A DNA stretch of 6,465 bases from Leptospiraceae bacterium (GTDB taxonomy: Bacteria; Spirochaetota; Leptospiria; Turneriellales; Turneriellaceae): the NCBI GenBank assembly GCA_016788945.1, contig JAEUSA010000213.1:1-6465 (forward strand), written 5' to 3'. The number at the start of each line of letters is the position of its first letter. The first letter of the stretch is position 1. A program made the position numbers and the translations under genes. This document shows positions 5,274-6,465 of the stretch, piece after piece. The notes below the pieces were generated by a model. It had not been told where the DNA came from. It saw nothing but the letters and a program-made list of their open reading frames with translations, and made no database searches.

Positions 5274-5993
5274 TCACTTCACTCTCATAATCCATACGAC
5301 GGACATATTTGATGGCCGAGTTTCGCTTGCGGTGCGAGGGGTGCCATTCGAACCATCTGAAAAAGCATTACCCGCTCGTACGCGAGAGGTGGAAAAACTT
5401 GCGAATGCGGTGTCTGCCCCAGCTGCGCCGATACTCCCACTTACGCCACCTGCGGTATGATAATCAATTTGATGCCAGTGCCCCTGAAATGCATCTTGCT
5501 GGCCCGTACCCGAAGTTGTTCCACCACGTAAGAACATCTGCACCTTAGCGGTATGCCCCGGCGAATTTGCGCCGAGCCCATTGCCGTTGAGATTGGGTAT
5601 CACCTGACCGTTCATCGGCGAATTGGCATCAGAGAGCGTCTGCCCGTCGCACTTGACCCATTCGCCGCTACCCGGCAACGCCGGCACCCCCGTGAGATCC
5701 TGATGCCACGCAATGATGCCACCAATCGGCACGGAAACATTGTTCAGATAAGTGAAATTCGCGTTGACTTCTGTTGCCACAGCAGCACTACCCGCAGAAA
5801 AAGAATACGGTATCACTCCCGCTGCCGCATAAATCGCCACGGGAACGATAATGCCCGCGATGATAGCGATCTTCACCGCAGTTTTTTTTCGTCGCAGTGC
5901 AGTCTTTATTTTTGTGAGGCGCGATTCTTCTAATGCGCTAATGCGCTGTCTGAGAACTTCAATCTCTTCTTTCAGGTCGGTCATGCCAAACAT
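5274..5993 (-). CDS. Membrane-anchored phage tail-collar domain protein
   Basis: This 239-residue protein (from ATG 5993) begins with a short coiled coil (DLKEEIEVLRQRISALEE) and a basic stretch (LRRKKTAVK). A single hydrophobic segment follows at ~41-62 (IAIIAGIIVPVAIYAAAG), a signal anchor with the N-terminus inside. SAGSAAVATEVNANF (68-80) follows, as in the S74 protein. The rest is a tail-collar domain: VPIGGIIAW, GEWVKCDGQTLSD, VIPNLNG, FLRGG, GHWHQ (171-175), and a closing RTASETRPSNMSVVWIMRVK. In phage T4 gp12 and microcystin-dependent proteins, this fold forms trimeric fibre ends; histidines in such domains can bind metal. A TTG (6017) or ATG (5984) start is also possible, as none has a well-spaced ribosome binding site. 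The gene is 49 bp after the fibre gene to its right (about 25 bp if TTG 6017 is used). Export and surface display are inferred. Confidence 0.8.
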   Translation of the reverse strand: MFGMTDLKEEIEVLRQRISALEESRLTKIKTALRRKKTAVKIAIIAGIIVPVAIYAAAGVIPYSFSAGSAAVATEVNANFTYLNNVSVPIGGIIAWHQDLTGVPALPGSGEWVKCDGQTLSDANSPMNGQVIPNLNGNGLGANSPGHTAKVQMFLRGGTTSGTGQQDAFQGHWHQIDYHTAGGVSGSIGAAGADTAFASFSTSRVRAGNAFSDGSNGTPRTASETRPSNMSVVWIMRVK

Positions 5994-6042
5994 TGCCCTA
6001 TTTTTGCGACGCGTCAAGTCCTTTGATCAAAGCCGCTCCACC

Positions 6043-6465
6043 TCATTGCCTGGCGATGATTTGTTTCTGCAACATTTGCTCTAATTTCGCAAGGCGGATT
6101 TCTTGCTGTCTGCGCGCTATAAGTTCGTCATTCAGGCGGCGTCCTTGTTCCACAAGGTTTTTTTCGAGCGCGGCTATGCGGGTGTCGGCAGCGGCTTTGT
6201 CATGGTGCAATTGATCTCTCGCGGCAGAGAGTCTCTTTTCTGCGTCAGCCGCGCGTTGCTCCAGTGTCTGGGATTTTGTTTCTAACGCCGCAAGGCGGTG
6301 GTGATTATGCGCCTCAACGCGCGTGAAGATTTCCTGAATGGGGTAAGCTTGCGGCACCCCGACAAGGCAGTTGATGAGCTTGATACCTGGATTGTTCGAT
6401 GTTTCCCAAGCACGGCCGACCACGCGCGTGAATTGGCCGGGAAGTATGTCCTTGGCCGCAACCGC
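6043..6465 (-). CDS. C-terminal part of a fibre-like protein with coiled-coil tail (5' end beyond window)
   Basis: The frame is open from the right edge to the TGA at 6043-6045, giving 140 residues. A GTG at 6423 could be read as a start, but the frame continues upstream with sensible sequence (DILPGQFTRVVGRAWE). It is therefore most likely the end of a longer protein. Residues ~1-45 (QFTRVVGRAWE, KLINCLVGV) resemble the segment that ends some phage tail-fibre and autoprocessing fibre proteins; this is recollection of style, not a firm family call. Residues from ~50 to the end are a highly charged heptad pattern (LAALETKSQTLEQRAADAE and onward), almost certainly coiled coil. The ending (KQIIARQ) and the ADTRIAALEKNL stretch resemble the tail of the S74 protein (ADARTAKLELRL, VVARR). 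It lies upstream of the collar gene on the same strand and is probably cotranscribed. Confidence 0.65.
   Translation of the reverse strand, partial: AVAAKDILPGQFTRVVGRAWETSNNPGIKLINCLVGVPQAYPIQEIFTRVEAHNHHRLAALETKSQTLEQRAADAEKRLSAARDQLHHDKAAADTRIAALEKNLVEQGRRLNDELIARRQQEIRLAKLEQMLQKQIIARQ

Noticed and set aside
3796..6465. Prophage
   Set aside because: Only fibre-type modules are present, the two complete fibre proteins have export segments, and no integrase, att repeat, capsid or lysis gene is visible. A larger view could change this.
6043..6465. Peptidase_G2 (autoproteolytic fibre) assignment for the right-edge protein
   Set aside because: The short segment before the coiled coil is reminiscent of fibre ends, but no catalytic residues can be placed; the body of the protein is outside the window.

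Overview
The window is a bacterial accessory or surface-protein region with somewhat more G+C than A+T. The best guess for the host is a spirochaete of the Leptospirales (Turneriella/Leptonema-like). That guess rests on the relaxed lipobox of the lipoprotein, its SbsA-like Ig fold plus chitobiase-C-like domain, and the style of the exported DUF5683-like proteins. No rRNA or housekeeping gene is present to confirm it. I see no tRNA, rRNA, CRISPR array, transposase or integrase.

Left block (1-3300, all minus strand, transcribed right to left): three genes that look like one operon. The first (3300-2230) encodes an exported protein with a TolB-N/LpoB/CsgG-like N-terminal domain followed by a DUF5683-like membrane module. 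The second (2218-1070) encodes a lipoprotein with Ig-like domains. The third (979 to the left edge) encodes a clear paralogue of the first, cut only a few residues before its end. Both paralogues have a GC-rich hairpin just upstream of the start codon and no convincing Shine-Dalgarno sequence.

Middle (3301-3789): a compact divergent promoter region with overlapping -10 boxes on the two strands, then a plus-strand hicBA toxin-antitoxin pair. The antitoxin comes first, the genes overlap by 8 bp, and the short HicB lacks a DNA-binding domain. A perfect GCTAC-A-GTAGC palindrome lies between the -10 box and the hicB start.

Right block (3796-6465, all minus strand): three consecutive genes built from phage tail-fibre modules in exported or membrane-anchored proteins. 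In order of transcription they are (i) the C-terminal part of a fibre-like protein ending in a coiled coil, running off the right edge; (ii) a protein with a coiled coil, a membrane anchor and a tail-collar domain; and (iii) a secreted protein with two 66-residue tandem repeats, a Peptidase_S74 intramolecular chaperone domain with a visible Ser-Lys dyad, and a terminal coiled coil. Proteins (ii) and (iii) share an SAG...VNANF motif just after the export segment. Proteins (i) and (iii) share a similar coiled-coil ending. No capsid, terminase, portal or lysis gene is seen, so the block looks more like a host surface-fibre cluster than a prophage, although only 2.7 kb of it is visible.
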